This document shows positions 49,987-51,858 of a stretch of 51,858 nucleotides of DNA, piece after piece. Source of the DNA: JANQPA01 sp964628385 (GTDB lineage: Bacteria; Bacteroidota; Bacteroidia; Chitinophagales; Saprospiraceae); NCBI GenBank assembly GCA_964628385.1, contig CAZVOD010000024.1, forward strand, positions 1 to 51,858, in the 5' to 3' direction. Each line of letters starts with the position of its first letter. The first letter of the stretch is position 1. Under the pieces are notes generated by a model. That model was given only the letters and a program-made list of their open reading frames with translations. It searched no databases and was not told the origin of the DNA. Position numbers and translations under genes: made by a program.

Positions 49987-51603
49987 CTAAGCCACGTCTT
50001 CACTCACTTTGGGCGCGCCACCCATAATTTCTTCGTTGGCAAATTCTTCGAATTGCCTGAAATTATTCACAAAATCATTGGCAAGGGCTTCGGCTTGCTT
50101 GTCGTAGGCAGCTTTATCTTCCCAAGTATCTCTTGGGTTCAATATATCATCAGGTACACCAGGTACTTCCTTGGGTATGAATAAGCCAAATACCGGATGG
50201 GTTGTGTATGCTACATTTTCGAGTTTGTTCTCGAGTGCAGCCGTAATCATAGCTCTTGTATAACGCAACTTTACGCGGCTTCCTACTCCATAAGGCCCGC
50301 CGGACCATCCTGTGTTAACCAACCAGATATTAACATCCTGACTGATCATTTTCTCACCTAACAACGCTGCATAACGCGTGGGATGCAGCGGCATAAACGG
50401 TGCTCCAAAACAAGCGGAAAATACGCTTTCAGGCTCGTCAACACCTGCTTCTGTTCCTGCTACCTTAGCAGTGTATCCCGAAATAAAATGATACATCGCC
50501 TGCCCTTTGGTCAACTTAGAGATCGGAGGCAAGATACCGTAGGCATCACAAGTCAGGAAGAATATATTCTTTGGAATACCTCCCACGGAAGGCTCTACTG
50601 CATTGGCAATATGATACAGCGGATAGGAAACTCTGGTATTCTGAGTTACTGCATCGCTGGTGTAGTCAACAGTAGTAGTACCGGGAATAAAACGCGTATT
50701 CTCAAGCAAAGCACCAAACTTGATGGCGTCCCAGATTTCAGGCTCCTGCTCTCTGGTCAGGTTGATAACTTTAGCATAACAACCACCTTCAAAATTGAAG
50801 ATTCCCTTATCCGTCCAGCCATGCTCATCATCACCAATCAAAAAGCGATTGGGGTCCGCAGAAAGCGTCGTTTTACCCGTACCACTCAGGCCGAAGAAAA
50901 TAGCAGTATCCCCCTCTTTACCCTTGTTGGCACTACAGTGCATAGAAAGGACCTTGCGTTTTTCAGGAAGTAAGAAATTCAAAACACCAAATATCCCCTT
51001 CTTGGTCTCGCCGGTATAGCCTGTACCACCAACGATAATCACCCGGCGCGTCATATTGATAATGGCAAAATTTCTATTGCGCGTACCGTCAATCTCAGGG
51101 TCTGCATAGAAATCAGGGTCAGTAATAACCGTAAAATCCGGCTCAAAATGATCAAGCTCCTCTTCGGTAGGGCGGATAAACATATTGTAGCAGAAAAGAT
51201 TGTGCCAAGCCTGCGTATCAATAATACGAATATTCAGGCGGTATTCAGAATCAACTCCCGCATAAGCATCCCGAATGTAAAACTCCCGGCTTTTCATTTG
51301 GGAAACCATCTTGTTGTAAAGCTTATCAAACTTCTCTGGATCAAAGGGAATGTTTATATCGCCCCACCAAACTGTATCTTCTGTCATTTCGTCCTTTACA
51401 ATGTAGCGGTCTTTAGGAGCACGGCCAGTAAATTTACCGGTGTCACACATCAAAGCGCCAGTATCAGTAAGGACGCCTTCTCCATTCTTAATAGCTTTGG
51501 TAATTAATTCGGCCGGAGGAAGATTCCAGCGAATGCCTCTAAGGTGATCAATACCCAGGTTGTTCAGGGCTTCTGTCAGAGATTGCAGTCTTGATAGTTT
51601 CAT
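49987..51603 (-). CDS. pckA: Phosphoenolpyruvate carboxykinase (ATP)
   Basis: Cytoplasmic enzyme of 538 aa converting oxaloacetate and ATP to phosphoenolpyruvate, CO2 and ADP, the entry step of gluconeogenesis. The kinase-1a P-loop GLSGTGKTTLSADP (about 237-250) with the following GDDEHGW and EGGCYAKVI segments is diagnostic of the ATP-dependent class, as is the N-terminal GRAPKDRYIV. Length is typical. It is a single-gene unit, with a -7-like TAGATTTG 23-30 bp upstream of the ATG. Confidence 0.96.
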   Translation of the reverse strand: MKLSRLQSLTEALNNLGIDHLRGIRWNLPPAELITKAIKNGEGVLTDTGALMCDTGKFTGRAPKDRYIVKDEMTEDTVWWGDINIPFDPEKFDKLYNKMVSQMKSREFYIRDAYAGVDSEYRLNIRIIDTQAWHNLFCYNMFIRPTEEELDHFEPDFTVITDPDFYADPEIDGTRNRNFAIINMTRRVIIVGGTGYTGETKKGIFGVLNFLLPEKRKVLSMHCSANKGKEGDTAIFFGLSGTGKTTLSADPNRFLIGDDEHGWTDKGIFNFEGGCYAKVINLTREQEPEIWDAIKFGALLENTRFIPGTTTVDYTSDAVTQNTRVSYPLYHIANAVEPSVGGIPKNIFFLTCDAYGILPPISKLTKGQAMYHFISGYTAKVAGTEAGVDEPESVFSACFGAPFMPLHPTRYAALLGEKMISQDVNIWLVNTGWSGGPYGVGSRVKLRYTRAMITAALENKLENVAYTTHPVFGLFIPKEVPGVPDDILNPRDTWEDKAAYDKQAEALANDFVNNFRQFEEFANEEIMGGAPKVSEDVA

Positions 51604-51625
51604 CTCACTTGTTTTTGTTTCCCTA

Positions 51626-51633
51626 CAAATCTA
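51626..51633 (-). promoter_or_regulatory. Candidate -7 element (TAnnTTTG type) for pckA
   Basis: On the minus strand this reads TAGATTTG, an exact match to the Bacteroidota -7 consensus, 23 bp upstream of the pckA start. A TTG at suitable spacing was not found. Confidence 0.35.
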
Positions 51634-51858
51634 TCCAAACCTCTAGCTAATCTTTATGATAAAAGCAAGGGAAAACCAGTGACTTATATCAATTTGCAAC
51701 CTTCGCTACTATTGACTATCCTTATTCTACAGAAAAATTATCTGAAAATAATCCAATAGTGACTCCAACATTCCCGTAAAATACTTCGTAATTTACGATT
51801 ATAAATAGAAGTTGTTTAAGAATGTGGGGTTATAGTTGAAGGCAAAGGCTTGTGCAGC

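Noticed and set aside
1..51858. tRNA, rRNA, insertion sequence or prophage genes
   Set aside because: I looked in the intergenic regions for cloverleaf ends, transposase motifs and integrase signatures and found none.

Overview
The window looks like chromosomal DNA from a free-living member of the Bacteroidota (Cytophagia/Saprospiria-like; the exact lineage is an inference). Supporting signs are secreted proteins whose signal peptides end in ...AQ, A/T-rich translation starts with little Shine-Dalgarno sequence, several TAnnTTTG-type -7 elements, a zinc-less DksA/TraR-like protein, type III pantothenate kinase, ATP-dependent PEP carboxykinase and a long HMG-CoA synthase. I saw no tRNA, rRNA, CRISPR array, insertion sequence or prophage.

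Layout. 0.2-5.7 kb, minus strand: three exported peptidases (an astacin-like lipoprotein with a ricin-type lectin domain, an M20 hydrolase and a large M14 carboxypeptidase). 5.8-8.8 kb: two translationally coupled FolC/Mur-ligase paralogues, divergent from a small zinc-ribbon protein. 8.9-14.4 kb: MATE transporter, exported purple-acid-phosphatase-like protein, NdpA-like nucleoid protein and zinc alcohol dehydrogenase. 14.6-29.8 kb: a large surface-polysaccharide locus. On the minus strand it has an initiating sugar transferase surrounded by three single-domain receivers, two of them with eroded phosphorylation sites. Facing away is a long plus-strand operon with a half-size TolC-family protein, a Wzc/Wzz-like co-polymerase with a dead kinase domain, glycosyltransferases, a Wzy-like polymerase, a Wzx-like flippase and a 47-residue membrane protein. 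29.8-34.3 kb: exported seven-bladed WD40 protein, di-haem cytochrome c peroxidase and an MBL-fold hydrolase. 34.5-43.7 kb: metabolic genes (HMG-CoA synthase, HpcH/HpaI-type aldolase, CoaX, aspartokinase divergent from an ACT-like regulator), a pentapeptide-repeat membrane protein, a DedA protein and a DEDDh exonuclease. 43.8-51.6 kb: LemA plus DUF2207 pair, SnoaL-like protein, DksA-like protein, an orphan OmpR-type regulator with a degenerate receiver, a lysine-rich small protein overlapping a 2OG-Fe(II) oxygenase, MoaE and PEP carboxykinase.

How the genes work together. The polysaccharide locus encodes most of a Wzx/Wzy pathway. The sugar transferase loads the first sugar on undecaprenyl phosphate, glycosyltransferases build the repeat unit, the flippase turns it over, the polymerase joins units, and the co-polymerase with the TolC-like protein probably controls length and export. 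No Wza-type export protein is present, so the outer-membrane step is either done by the short TolC-family protein or encoded elsewhere. The receivers beside it suggest post-transcriptional or protein-protein control.

The least explained signals are the eroded receivers and kinase domain around the polysaccharide genes, the coupled FolC-like pair, a 48-bp perfect palindrome with nearby ATGACAT repeats, a dispersed TTTCGYAGGTATTAAAA element, and a highly structured stretch between divergent genes at 42.7-42.9 kb.
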